NCBI GenBank assembly: GCA_947259095.1
Contig: CAMYLA010000025.1
Span: 1-56,816 of the forward strand
DNA length: 56,816 bases
DNA from: an uncultured Acidimicrobiaceae bacterium
GTDB lineage: Bacteria; Actinomycetota; Acidimicrobiia; Acidimicrobiales; SZUA-35
Direction of reading: 5' to 3'
In this document: positions 33,636 through 42,693 of the stretch, in pieces
Position numbering within the stretch: position 1 is the stretch's first letter
Layout: each line of letters opens with the position of its first letter
Notes under the pieces: generated by a model
Seen by the model: only the letters and a program-made list of their open reading frames with translations
Told to the model about the DNA's origin: nothing
The model's database searches: none
Translations under genes and position numbers: made by a program

Positions 33636-34619
33636 TCAGCGGCCAATCGCATCCACCGCCTCCGTCGAATCGCCGGCCATCAACGCCACCGCGACCAACC
33701 AGGCGGTGACCAGGAACGCTGCCTCCAGCCGGTGGACCCGCTTTCGGGTGACCATGAACAGCCAGGCCGAGAAGGCCACCAGAACCATCCCGGTCACCCC
33801 GACGGTGGCCAGGCCGCGGTCGGTGATCGGCCCGGGCGCGATCACGGCGATGGTCCCGCCAACCGCCAGGCTGTTGAAGAGATTGCTGCCGAGCAGGTTG
33901 CCGAGAATCAGCTCCGTCTCGCCCTTCCGGGCCGCCACCCCTGCGGTCACCAACTCCGGGAGCGAGGTGCCGACCGCCACCAGGGTGAAGCCGACCAGTC
34001 CACCGGTGATCCCCAGCTCATCGGCCAGGGCAACGGCGCCCCACACCAGAAGCTGTGCGCCGAGCACCGTGCCGATCAGTCCGACGGCGGTGCGCGACAG
34101 TTGGCTGATCGCCGAACCGTCGCCGTCGAGGTTGATGTCGGCGGTTTCCACCGTCCGGCCGCCGACGATGATCCATGTCAGGGCCACGCCGAGGCAGGCC
34201 AGCAGGACGAATCCCTCCCACCGGGCCAGACCGTCGATGGTGAACAGGGCGAACAGCAGCACGCCGGCCAACGACAGCGGCGCCTCCCGGGCCAGCACCC
34301 CGGGCGACACGAACAGCGGCACGATGAACGCCGCCGCCCCCAGTACCAGGGTGAGGTTGGCCACATTGCTGCCGACGACGTTGCCGACACCGAGATCGAG
34401 GTCACCGTTTGAGGCGGCGATGCTCGAGACCAGCAACTCCGGGGCGCTGGTGCCGAAGCCGACGATGACCGCACCGATCACCACCGGCGAGACCCGCAAT
34501 GCGTTTGCCACGTTGGCTGCGCCCTCGACGAACTCGTCGGCCGCTCTGGCAAGGAGGAGAACCCCGACCGCCACCTCGATCAGGGCGACCAGCAGGCTGG
34601 GCTCGGTGAGAAACTCCAC
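33636..34619 (-). CDS. Calcium/sodium antiporter (CaCA family, YrbG-like)
   Basis: This 327-residue protein has about ten hydrophobic spans forming two inverted repeats. The alpha-repeat motifs are present as VIGAVIVGFGTSAPELLVS (about 47-65) and LVGFTLVAVGTSLPELVTAG (about 210-230), with the ion-coordinating Glu in each PEL. Asn residues in GNVVGSNVANL and GNLLGSNLFNSL match the second parts of each repeat. It exchanges Na+ for Ca2+ across the membrane. The gene stands alone; the start ATG at 34619 is immediately before the first helix. Confidence 0.92.
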   Translation of the reverse strand: MEFLTEPSLLVALIEVAVGVLLLARAADEFVEGAANVANALRVSPVVIGAVIVGFGTSAPELLVSSIAASNGDLDLGVGNVVGSNVANLTLVLGAAAFIVPLFVSPGVLAREAPLSLAGVLLFALFTIDGLARWEGFVLLACLGVALTWIIVGGRTVETADINLDGDGSAISQLSRTAVGLIGTVLGAQLLVWGAVALADELGITGGLVGFTLVAVGTSLPELVTAGVAARKGETELILGNLLGSNLFNSLAVGGTIAVIAPGPITDRGLATVGVTGMVLVAFSAWLFMVTRKRVHRLEAAFLVTAWLVAVALMAGDSTEAVDAIGR

Positions 34620-34810
34620 GGTCGGAGGTTACAGGCGCGGACCGACCGGAAGACTCGGCGCCGTCACCGGCGATGACGGTGGCCTTGCCGGCGTGCGATC
34701 GGCCGGGACCGGGGCGCCACGTTGATGGAGCAACGACATGCAGCAGGCGGACCAGCCGACCGTCGGCGGGCCGCCGATGACGGGCCGTCACGACGGCCGG
34801 AGGAGATCCG

Positions 34811-35170
34811 ATGAGTTGGAGCAGGCCGTGCCCAGCGGGCTACGAGCTGTCAACCGACCGGTCCCGGCTCGATCTCGACATGATCAACCGCCTTCCTCGG
34901 CGAGGAGTCGTACTGGGCGGTCGGGCGCCCGGCCGAGACCGTCCGATCGTCGATCGACAACAGCTTGACCTTCGGTCTGTTCGGCCCAGACGGAGCCCAG
35001 AGCGGGCTCACCAGGGTGGTGACCGACAGTGCAACACTCGGCTGGGTCTGCGATATGTTCGTGCTGGAAGCCCACCGTGGCGTCGGCCTCGGCAAGGCCA
35101 TGCTGGCGGCGATGCTGGACCACCCGGAGGTGGCACCGGTCCCCCGGTCGTGGGCCTGCCCCGATAACCT
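34811..35170 (+). pseudogene. Frameshifted GNAT acetyltransferase
   Basis: ATG 34811 has a good ribosome site (AGGAG at 34801-34805) and begins a GNAT-like N-terminus, GYELSTDRSRLDLDMINR. At about 34891 one extra C shifts the frame. The next frame (+1) continues FLGEESYWAVGRPAETVRSS and then DNSLTFGLFGPDG, then the acetyl-CoA-binding block DMFVLEAHRGVGLGKAMLAA, up to about 35130. After that the expected C-terminal strand-helix is missing and the sequence meets the end of ftsK. One frameshift plus C-terminal loss makes a functional enzyme unlikely. The region 34620-34810 before it shows no gene. Confidence 0.75.
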
Positions 35171-35179
35171 CGTGCCCTG

Positions 35180-38100
35180 TCAGTCGGGCGTTCGGTACCC
35201 CGGTGGCGGCGCCAACGCCGGGTCGAAGTCGCCGGCGAACTCATCGTCATCCGGATCGTCCTCGTCGGCCTGGTCGCCGTCGGTGGCATTCGTGCCGTCG
35301 ATCGTGTTCGCAGCTTCGGCGGCGTCCGAGCTGTCCCTCCGGTCCCCGTCGTTCTCGGCATCGATGTCGAACGGCATCGGGTCGGGCTCGAAGGCGTCCG
35401 GGTCGAGATCCTCAACCACCCGCAGATTCGGCACCGACGGCGGCCCCTCCCCGGGTTCGGCCTGGCCTCCGGGGCCGGCAGGCGGCGCCTTGGCCCGACC
35501 CGAGGCCGGAGGCTTTTCGATCCCGAGCTGGGGATCGGGGCCGAGGTTGGGGTCGAGCTTGCTCGGATCGACCCCCGGTATCCGGCTCTGGGCGGTCGGG
35601 GCCGGCTTCGGTCGCCGCTCGGGGATGCGAACCGGTTCGGGATTGGGGATGTCGGCCAGCGTCTTGCGCCGCTGCTTCGGCTTGGCCACCGTGGGCTGGG
35701 CATCGGTCCCCGACGGCGTGGTCGGACCGGCGGCCGCCGAACGGTCGACCGGGCCCGGGGCTGTTCCGGCCGGGTCGGACCCGCTCGGTTGCCCTCCGGA
35801 AGGGGCCGGCCGGGGTGGCGGGTCCTGGCGGGTCGGCAGGGCCGGTGAGGAGAGCGCCGGGCTTCTCGCCGGGGTGGCGGAGACACCACCGGGTGCTGGG
35901 GCGGTGCCGGGTGGGGTGGCGCCGGGCCAGCGGCCGGCGTCGAGATCGTCGGGGGTCATCAGCACCTCGCGGGCCTTGGAACCGACGGACGGTCCCACCA
36001 CCCCCCGCTCCTCCAGCAGGTCCATCAGCCGGCCCGCCCTGGCGAACCCGACCCGCAGCTTGCGCTGCAGCATGGAGGTCGAGCCCAGCTGGGAGCGGAC
36101 GATGAGCTCCATGGCCTGGAGCAGCAGATCGTCGTCGCCCTCGTCGCCGGTCGAACCGCCGGGGATGAAAGCCGACGCATCGCCGCCACCGTCGTCGCCG
36201 AGGACCCGGGAGTCGTAATGGACCTCGGGAGCCTGCTGGATCCAGTGCTCGACGATGGCCGAGACTTCCTCCTCGGTGACCCACGCCCCCTGGAACCGTG
36301 TCGGGCTGCTGGTGGTGCCGTCGTTCAGCAGGCCGTCGCCCCTGCCAACCAGCCGCTCCGCACCGGGCTGGTCGAGGATGACCCGGCTGTCGGTGAGGCT
36401 GGACACCGCAAAGGCCAACCGGGCCGGTACGTTGGCCTTGATCAGGCCGGTGATCACGTTGGTCGACGGCCGCTGGGTTGCGATCACCAGGTGGATGCCA
36501 ACCGCCCTGGCCTTTTGAGCGATCCGGCAGATCGACTCCTCGACATCTCTGGCCGCCACCATCATCAGGTCGGCCAGCTCATCGAGCACGACAACGATGT
36601 AGCTCAGCCGCTGATAGTCGGTCGATTCACCGTCGGGCCCGACCTTGGGGTCGAACCGGCCCTCGTCGACGGCCTTGTTGTACCCGTTGAGATCGCGGAC
36701 ACCGACCTCGCTCAGCACGTCGTAGCGTCGCTCCATTTCCCGGACCGCCCAGGCCAGCGCATTGGCCGCCTTCTTCGGGTCGGTGACCACCTCGGTCAGC
36801 AGGTGGGGTAGCCGTTCGTACTGGGTGAGCTCCACCCGCTTGGGGTCGACCAGGATCAGCCGGACCTGGTCCGGGGTGGACCGCATCAGTATCGAGGTCA
36901 GCATCGAGTTGATACAGCTCGATTTGCCGGAGCCGGTCTGGCCTGCCACCAGCAGGTGGGGCATGGCGGCCAGGTTGGCCATGATCGTCTTGCCGGTGAT
37001 GTCCCGGCCCAGGGTCACCTCGAGGGGGTGGACCGCCTTGCTGGCCTCCTCCGACACCAGCAGGTCACCGACGGTGATCATCTGCCGGCGGACGTTCGGC
37101 ACCTCGACACCGATGGCCTGCTTGCCGGGTATCGGAGCCAGGATCCGGACGTCGGGTGTTGCCATGGCGTAGGCGATGTCCTTGTGGAGTGTGGTCACCC
37201 GACTGACCTTCACCCCGGGGCCGAGCTCGAGTTCGAATCGGCTGACGGTGGGGCCGACCACAACGCCGATCAGCCTCGTCTCGACACCATGCTCGGCCAG
37301 TGCGTGTTCGAGCTGTCGACCGGTCTTCTCCACCGACGCCCGGTCGACGTCCTGGGCCTCGGTTCGGTCCAACAGGTCCATGGTCGGGAGGTGCCAGGTG
37401 CCGTCCGGAGGATGTGGTGCGGCGACCGCCATGCCCTCGACCACCGACGTCTGGGGAACCTCGATGACCGGTTCCAGTGCCGGGCCATCGGCCCAACCAC
37501 CAGGTGTTGCAGCATCGGGTTCATCGACAGCAGGCTCACCATCGGCTGGGGCCACACCAGCGGGTCCCACCGGTTCGGCCGGTCGCCGCAGGTCGATGTA
37601 GAGGTCGTCGGCCGGGGCATCGTCGGTTGGCGGGCCGTCGACCGGGCCGTCCTCGAACATCGAGGCCAGACCCTCTGGCCGGCCGGGATGCTGTTGGTCG
37701 CCACCGGCCGACACTCGATCCGCCGGAGACGGCCGCCGGCGTCGGAGTCGTCCCGGACTGGCGCCCCGCAACTTGGCGATCAGGATGGCGACCCGGTCGG
37801 CCAGGGAATCGGCGGCCGTGCCGAGCGACATCGAGGTGAGCAGGACGGCAGCGCCGATCACCAGCACGACGGTGACGGCGATCTCACCGACCAACCCCAG
37901 ATACCGCTCGATCGTGCCGCCGAGCCAGACCCCGATCCAACCGCCGGCGCCGCTCAGTTCCTCGGCCGGCGACTGCCAGTGGGGCCGGCCGCCGATCAGG
38001 TCGAGAATGCAGAAGGCGGCCACGAACAGCGCAACCCAGGGGGCGGCATTCATGGCCCGTTCGGTGGCGGGGGGCGGTTTGCGGCGGGTACGTTTCTTGC

Positions 38101-38383
38101 TCCGCAGCACCATCCAGCCACCGGCCAGCAGACCCAGCGGCACCAGATAGCGGGCCAGACCGAAGAGGGCGCCGCTGGCCGTGGTCAGGCCGCGACCGAC
38201 GATACCTGTGGTGCCGGTGTAGAGACCGAGACCGAGGATCACACCAAAGGCCAGAAGGGCCAGGGCCATGATGTCTCTGCGGTCTTCTTGGGCGCGACGC
38301 TTGGCGCTCTTCTTGCGTGCCGGTTTCCGTCCGCCCGTAGCCCCTCGACCGGAACCTGGTGTGTTCCGAGTTGATGTTGCCAC
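35180..38383 (-). CDS. ftsK: FtsK/SpoIIIE-type DNA translocase with long C-terminal extension
   Basis: This 1067-residue motor pumps chromosome DNA at the division septum. Four N-terminal helices (about 38-60, 68-93, 112-132, 165-186) are followed by a Pro/Asp-rich linker (about 210-330). The motor domain (335-720) has Walker A GQTGSGKSS (481-489) and Walker B VVVLDE (597-602). The winged-helix gamma domain (about 752-810, ELIVRSQLGSTSMLQRKLRVGFARAGRLMDLLEERGVVGP) reads DNA polarity sequences. In most homologs the protein ends there; here about 250 further residues follow, first Pro/Ala/Ser-rich, then acidic. A hairpin at 38420-38448 separates it from the RNase J gene upstream. The start ATG is at 38383. 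Confidence 0.95.
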   Translation of the reverse strand: MATSTRNTPGSGRGATGGRKPARKKSAKRRAQEDRRDIMALALLAFGVILGLGLYTGTTGIVGRGLTTASGALFGLARYLVPLGLLAGGWMVLRSKKRTRRKPPPATERAMNAAPWVALFVAAFCILDLIGGRPHWQSPAEELSGAGGWIGVWLGGTIERYLGLVGEIAVTVVLVIGAAVLLTSMSLGTAADSLADRVAILIAKLRGASPGRLRRRRPSPADRVSAGGDQQHPGRPEGLASMFEDGPVDGPPTDDAPADDLYIDLRRPAEPVGPAGVAPADGEPAVDEPDAATPGGWADGPALEPVIEVPQTSVVEGMAVAAPHPPDGTWHLPTMDLLDRTEAQDVDRASVEKTGRQLEHALAEHGVETRLIGVVVGPTVSRFELELGPGVKVSRVTTLHKDIAYAMATPDVRILAPIPGKQAIGVEVPNVRRQMITVGDLLVSEEASKAVHPLEVTLGRDITGKTIMANLAAMPHLLVAGQTGSGKSSCINSMLTSILMRSTPDQVRLILVDPKRVELTQYERLPHLLTEVVTDPKKAANALAWAVREMERRYDVLSEVGVRDLNGYNKAVDEGRFDPKVGPDGESTDYQRLSYIVVVLDELADLMMVAARDVEESICRIAQKARAVGIHLVIATQRPSTNVITGLIKANVPARLAFAVSSLTDSRVILDQPGAERLVGRGDGLLNDGTTSSPTRFQGAWVTEEEVSAIVEHWIQQAPEVHYDSRVLGDDGGGDASAFIPGGSTGDEGDDDLLLQAMELIVRSQLGSTSMLQRKLRVGFARAGRLMDLLEERGVVGPSVGSKAREVLMTPDDLDAGRWPGATPPGTAPAPGGVSATPARSPALSSPALPTRQDPPPRPAPSGGQPSGSDPAGTAPGPVDRSAAAGPTTPSGTDAQPTVAKPKQRRKTLADIPNPEPVRIPERRPKPAPTAQSRIPGVDPSKLDPNLGPDPQLGIEKPPASGRAKAPPAGPGGQAEPGEGPPSVPNLRVVEDLDPDAFEPDPMPFDIDAENDGDRRDSSDAAEAANTIDGTNATDGDQADEDDPDDDEFAGDFDPALAPPPGYRTPD

Positions 38384-38419
38384 AGTGCCAAATAGATTAG
38401 CGGCTCACGGCCGCCATGG

Positions 38420-38448
38420 GAGGGAGCGGGGCGAAAACCCGCTCCCTC
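38420..38448 (-). terminator. Terminator between rnj and ftsK
   Basis: A perfect 11-bp stem, GAGGGAGCGGG (38420-38430) with CCCGCTCCCTC (38438-38448), has a loop that reads TTTTCGC on the - strand. It lies about 28 bases after the RNase J stop and 37 bases before the ftsK start, so it ends the dapA-rnj unit. Confidence 0.75.
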
Positions 38449-38475
38449 AGCACCGGTTCGGAGCCGGTTCTGGGC

Positions 38476-40167
38476 CTAGCGGTCGTCGTCTTCGCCCTCG
38501 TGGGCGCCGAGCACCACCGGCACCACCATCGGTCGAAGCCTGGTCCGCTTGTTGATGAATCGGCCGAGGGTGCGTTTGGCGGCCCGTTCGAAGTCCTGCC
38601 GACTGCGCTTGCCCGAGGCGAGGGCGTCCTCCACCGCCTCCCGCACCAGCAGGGTGGCCTCCTTGCGGAGCTCATCGCCTTCGGGACCGTCGACCCAGCC
38701 CCGGCTGATCACCTCCGGCTCGCGGATCAACTCGGCGTCCGGACCGACGATCGACAGCGGCACCACCACCGACACGAAGCCGTCCTGGCCGAGGATGCGG
38801 CGCTCGAACAGTACATTCTCGTCGAGCGCACCCACGCTGCCTGCGATATAGATGTACTCGGCCGGGATGTCCTCGCCCCGTTTGAGGCCCTTGTCGTTCA
38901 GGACCACCGAATCACCGTCCGAGCAGATGAGCACCTTGTCGGCGGCCAGACCCATCCGGGTGGCGATCCTGGCGTGCTCGGCCATGTGGCGGTATTCGCC
39001 GTGGACCGGGATGAACCACTCCGGCTGCACGATGGAGTGCATGACCCGGAGCTCCTCGGCCTTGGCGTGGCCGGTGGCGTGGACCCGCGCCGTTGCCGAG
39101 TGCACCACCTCGGCCCCCCGACGGACCAGCCCGTCGATGACCCGGGTGACCCCCATCTCGTTGCCGGGGATGGGGTGCGACGACAGGATCACGCAGTCGC
39201 CCTCCCGGATCGAGAGCCATTTGCTGTCGCCACTGGCCATCCTGGCCAGTGCGGACAGCGGCTCACCCTGGCTGCCGGTGGAAATGACGCACAGCTCGGC
39301 ATCGGGGATGTCGTCGACGTTTTCGATGTCCCGCAGCTTGGCGTCCGGTATCCGCAACAGGCCCATCTGCCGGGCCAGCGCCACGTTGTTGTTCATCGAC
39401 CGACCGAGCGTGGCGATGGTCCGACCGGAGGCGATGGCGGCGTCGGCGATCTGCTGGACCCGGTGGATGTGGCTGGCGAAGCAGGCGATGATGATCCGGC
39501 GGCCGTCCCTGGCCCGGAACAGGTCCTGGATCGACTGGCCGATCGACGTTTCCGATGCCGAGAAGCCCGCCTCCTCGGCGTTGGTCGAGTCGCACAGGAA
39601 CAGCCGGACCCCATCCTCCTTCGCCAGGTGGCCGAGGCCGGCCAGATCGGTGAGGCGGGAGTCGACGGGGGTCATGTCGAGTTTGAAATCCCCGCTGTGC
39701 AAGACCACCCCTTGGGGGGTGTGGAAGGCGGTTGCAAAGCCGTGGGGCACCGAGTGGGTGACGGGGAAGAACTCCATGTCGAACGGCCCGACCTGGATCC
39801 GATCGTTGTCACTGACCTCGATGAACGTCGCCTGGTCCGAGACCCCCCGCTCCCCGATCCGGTTCTTGGCCAGTCCGATGGTGAGCGGTGAGCCGATGAT
39901 CTTCAGCGGCACCTCCTCCAGCAGATAGCTGAGGGCGCCGATGTGATCCTCGTGGCCGTGGGTCGCAACCACACCTTCGATCCGGTGGGCGTTCTCCCGG
40001 AGGTAGGTGAAATCCGGCAGGACGAGGTCAACGCCTGCGGTGTCCGAATCGGGAAACATGAGCCCGCAGTCGATCAGCATGATGCGGCCATCGACCTCGA
40101 CTGCAGCACAGTTGCGCCCGATCTCGCCGAGACCGCCAAGGAAGGAAACCCGTACCGGAGAGGCCAT
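38476..40167 (-). CDS. rnj: Ribonuclease J
   Basis: This 563-residue metallo-beta-lactamase/beta-CASP nuclease has the zinc motif THGHEDHIG (69-77). Further metal and CASP blocks are SVPHGFA, HSGDFKLD, CDSTNAEEAG, STGSQGEPLSALARM, SSHPIPGNE and HATGHAKAEEL, with the Arg/Lys-rich C-terminal domain at 480-555. It acts as a 5'-3' exonuclease and endonuclease in mRNA decay and rRNA maturation. The ATG at 40167 (MASPVRVSFLGGLGEIG) is chosen because the family starts there; it overlaps the dapA stop by one base (TGATG), and the frame is open further upstream only because it runs through dapA. The rnj-dapA adjacency is common in actinobacteria. Confidence 0.95.
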   Translation of the reverse strand: MASPVRVSFLGGLGEIGRNCAAVEVDGRIMLIDCGLMFPDSDTAGVDLVLPDFTYLRENAHRIEGVVATHGHEDHIGALSYLLEEVPLKIIGSPLTIGLAKNRIGERGVSDQATFIEVSDNDRIQVGPFDMEFFPVTHSVPHGFATAFHTPQGVVLHSGDFKLDMTPVDSRLTDLAGLGHLAKEDGVRLFLCDSTNAEEAGFSASETSIGQSIQDLFRARDGRRIIIACFASHIHRVQQIADAAIASGRTIATLGRSMNNNVALARQMGLLRIPDAKLRDIENVDDIPDAELCVISTGSQGEPLSALARMASGDSKWLSIREGDCVILSSHPIPGNEMGVTRVIDGLVRRGAEVVHSATARVHATGHAKAEELRVMHSIVQPEWFIPVHGEYRHMAEHARIATRMGLAADKVLICSDGDSVVLNDKGLKRGEDIPAEYIYIAGSVGALDENVLFERRILGQDGFVSVVVPLSIVGPDAELIREPEVISRGWVDGPEGDELRKEATLLVREAVEDALASGKRSRQDFERAAKRTLGRFINKRTRLRPMVVPVVLGAHEGEDDDR

Positions 40168-41057
40168 CAGGCTGCCACCAGTTCGAGCGCGGCCAGAACC
40201 GCCTTGGATCTCGTGTCGATGTCGTCCGGTGCCGGACCCATCGGCAGCCGGCAAGCTCCGACCGGTATCCCCAGCATGTTCATCATCGACTTTGTGGGGA
40301 CCGGACTTGGCGCATCCTCGTAGCCGAAGTGGGCGAAGGCGGGCAGCATCCGCTGGTTCAACTCGATGGCATCGGCCACTCGACCGTCGTTGTAGGCGGC
40401 GATCATGTCGGCCATGACCTGGCCGACGTAATGGGTCACCACGCCGACCACACCGACCACACCGACCGACAGGAACGGCAGGGTCAGACTGTCATCGCCG
40501 GAGTAGACCTCGAAACCCTCCGGCAGCTGGGCGATCAGATTGGCGGTTTCGGCCGGATCGCCGGCGGCGTCCTTCAGGGCGACGATGTTGTCGACCTCGG
40601 AGAGTCTGACGATGGTGGCGGTCTCGAGCTTGCGGCCGGTCCGCCCCGGCACGTCGTAGAGGATGATCGGCAGCTCGGTGGCCGCCGCCGAGGCCCGGAA
40701 GTGCTCGAGCAACCCGGCCTGGGACGGGCGGTTGTAGTACGGGGTGACACTGAGAATGGCATCGGCGCCGGCCTCGGTCGCCATCTCGGTGTTCTTGACC
40801 GATGTCCGGGTGTCGTTGCTGCCGGCCCCGGCCACCAGTGAGACGCCGGGGGCGGCCTCCCGGACGGCCATGATCAGATCTCGCTGCTCCTGGAAGTTGA
40901 TCGTCGGGGATTCACCGGTGGTGCCCGCAACCACGATGCCCTCGTTGCCGTTGGCCACCAGGTACCGGGCAAGCCTCTGGGCCCTGTCGAGGTCGAGGTC
41001 GCCGTTCTCGTCGAACGGGGTGACCATGGCGGTGAGCACCGTTCCAAATCTTGCCAT
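40167..41057 (-). CDS. dapA: 4-hydroxy-tetrahydrodipicolinate synthase
   Basis: This 296-residue (beta/alpha)8 aldolase condenses pyruvate with aspartate semialdehyde in the lysine/diaminopimelate pathway. The Schiff-base Lys is in VALKDAAGD (Lys162), the catalytic Tyr in LYDVPGRT (Tyr134) and the TTGES block (46-50) near the active site; YYNRP is at 107-111. The C-terminus is conserved (GPAPDDIDTRSKAVLAAL). The ATG at 41057 is 13 bases downstream of the winged-helix gene stop and coupled by a one-base overlap to rnj. dapB is 2.5 kb away on the same strand. Confidence 0.95.
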   Translation of the reverse strand: MARFGTVLTAMVTPFDENGDLDLDRAQRLARYLVANGNEGIVVAGTTGESPTINFQEQRDLIMAVREAAPGVSLVAGAGSNDTRTSVKNTEMATEAGADAILSVTPYYNRPSQAGLLEHFRASAAATELPIILYDVPGRTGRKLETATIVRLSEVDNIVALKDAAGDPAETANLIAQLPEGFEVYSGDDSLTLPFLSVGVVGVVGVVTHYVGQVMADMIAAYNDGRVADAIELNQRMLPAFAHFGYEDAPSPVPTKSMMNMLGIPVGACRLPMGPAPDDIDTRSKAVLAALELVAA

Positions 41058-41070
41058 CGTTGACTCTTTT

Positions 41071-41697
41071 CTAGGCTCTCTCGGACGCCCGGTCGATGCC
41101 GAGCGTAGCCAGCAGATCCTCGTGGAGTTCGAACCACACGGTGTGGTACGAATCGATCGTCGGTTTGGTGAACCAGTCGATATCACCGGCCCTGACCCGG
41201 TCCAGTGCGGTCGACAGCCGGCGGCCGTAGTGACCGAACCGATCGATCCAGCCACCGAGCTCAGCACATATCGGCTGGACGGCGCAGTCGATATCGACCA
41301 ATTGCGCCACCACCCCGGCATCGTAGCCGGGATCGTCGTGGGCGTTCAGGGTGCCGGTGGCGCGATCGCGGACCTGCCAGTCGGTGCAGATCTGCAGCAG
41401 GCGACCATTGAGGGTCAGGAAGGAGCGGTAGACGCCATGAACGTCGGTTCGGCGGCCGGCCTCGTCGAGCTGCACCGCCAGCAACCGCTCGTGCTCCTTG
41501 CGACCCTCCTCGGTCAACGACCATCCGGCGCGGCTGCCGTCACGCCGTCTTGCGAAGCCGTCCTCGGTCGCCACCAGCAGCAGACGCTCAACGTCCCCCA
41601 CGTCGGCGCCGACCGACTCGGCCAGAAACCGGGTATCGGCAAAGCCCTTGAGCCGAAGATCATGGAGAACCCGGAGGTCCAGGGGAGACTGCACCAT
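41071..41697 (-). CDS. Winged-helix (MarR/PadR-like) protein of unknown function
   Basis: This 208-residue protein has an N-terminal about 75 residues reading LRVLHDLRLKGFADTRFLAESVGADVGDVERLLLVATEDGFARRR and GWSLTEEGRKEHERLL, a winged helix of the MarR/PadR type. The rest is helical, with a conserved-looking block (SFLTLNGRLLQICTDWQVRD, HDDPGYDAGVVAQLVDID) that does not match a sensor domain I recognise. It lies between the SURF1 gene and dapA, 13 bases before dapA, so it may be in one transcript with them. Its target is unknown. ATG 41697 lacks a ribosome site and may head a nearly leaderless message (TAGGCT ten bases before it). Confidence 0.7.
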   Translation of the reverse strand: MVQSPLDLRVLHDLRLKGFADTRFLAESVGADVGDVERLLLVATEDGFARRRDGSRAGWSLTEEGRKEHERLLAVQLDEAGRRTDVHGVYRSFLTLNGRLLQICTDWQVRDRATGTLNAHDDPGYDAGVVAQLVDIDCAVQPICAELGGWIDRFGHYGRRLSTALDRVRAGDIDWFTKPTIDSYHTVWFELHEDLLATLGIDRASERA

Positions 41698-41727
41698 AGG
41701 TGCCTCGAGCCTACCAGCCCCGAAGAC

Positions 41728-42561
41728 TCAAGCTTCTGCGCCGTTCCGGGCCGATGACCGCAGCGGGGAATCGGCCGTCGAGCGCGGCGGCCCGCCGACC
41801 GGCCGATCGACCGCCGGCGGCGGCTCGGCCGCCGGGTCGTTGCCCTTGGACTGGCGCCGCAGCAGGGCCAGGTAGAACAGCACCCCCAGGCCGGCGAAGG
41901 TGAACCACTGGACCGCATAGCTGAGGTGGGGGCCCTCATCGAGCGGTGGCAACGGCACCGGGTCGGGGAAGCTGGCGATGCCGCCACCGTCGTCCGGCGC
42001 CAGCTGGAGCGACACCGGCGGCAGCGGCGTTCCCAACCTGGCCGCCACCTGTTCGGTGTCGAGACGAGGCAGGCGAAGGCCCTCGCCGCTGTCGGTGGCC
42101 CCGATCGATCCCCTGGTGACCGATGCCCGCAACCAGCCGGCCACCTCGACCCGACCCTCGGGCACCGCCTCGAGGTCGACCGTCGCGTTGCTCGGCACGA
42201 ACCCCCGATTGACCGCCAGCGATGAACCGTCGGCCAGCTCCACGATGGCCACGACGTACTCGCCGGCCACGCCTCCCTGCGAACGGTTGACCACCCGGAC
42301 GAAGTCGTCGTCGAGGTAGCGGACGGAGGCCGATGCCGCCTGGTAATCGAGCGCGGAGCCGTCGGACCCGGCGTCCGGCGCGCCGACCAGCTCGATCTGC
42401 TGGTCGATCCGGGACTCGATCAACTGGTTGGACTCCCGGCGACTGTCCAGCCGATCCAGTTGCCAGAAGCCGAAGGCGACGAACGAACCCACGACGGTCA
42501 AGGCGAAGACGTGGGAGAAGATCCAGAACGGTCGTCGGGCGAAGCGCCAATCACCGGCCAC
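41728..42561 (-). CDS. SURF1-family protein
   Basis: This 277-residue membrane protein has helices at residues 11-35 (FWIFSHVFALTVVGSFVAFGFWQL) and about 212-232 (YAVQWFTFAGLGVLFYLALL) around an external domain of about 175 residues. The signatures FGFWQLDRL near the first helix, the NRGFVP block and HLSYAVQWF before the second helix define SURF1, an assembly factor for cytochrome c oxidase (heme a insertion). A Pro/Ala/Ser-rich tail of about 45 residues follows. The start is GTG or ATG at 42561, divergent from the VTT-like gene. No cytochrome oxidase gene lies in the window. Confidence 0.9.
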   Translation of the reverse strand: MAGDWRFARRPFWIFSHVFALTVVGSFVAFGFWQLDRLDSRRESNQLIESRIDQQIELVGAPDAGSDGSALDYQAASASVRYLDDDFVRVVNRSQGGVAGEYVVAIVELADGSSLAVNRGFVPSNATVDLEAVPEGRVEVAGWLRASVTRGSIGATDSGEGLRLPRLDTEQVAARLGTPLPPVSLQLAPDDGGGIASFPDPVPLPPLDEGPHLSYAVQWFTFAGLGVLFYLALLRRQSKGNDPAAEPPPAVDRPVGGPPRSTADSPLRSSARNGAEA

Positions 42562-42693
42562 CTCATGAACGGTATCGCGACCGTCGACCGGCGCCGGGGT
42601 CGGGGCCTACGGCGCCGATCGGCCGGCCCGGGAAATTGGACTTTCTGGCGCTCGGCCATCGCTTGTGGCCCGAAGCCTGCCAGAATCGCAGGG

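Noticed and set aside
36956..38374. Long + strand open frame
   Set aside because: Antisense to the ftsK motor and membrane regions.
41058..41321. 88-residue N-terminal extension of DapA
   Set aside because: It overlaps the winged-helix gene and is unrelated to DapA; MARFGTVLTAMVTPF is the family start.
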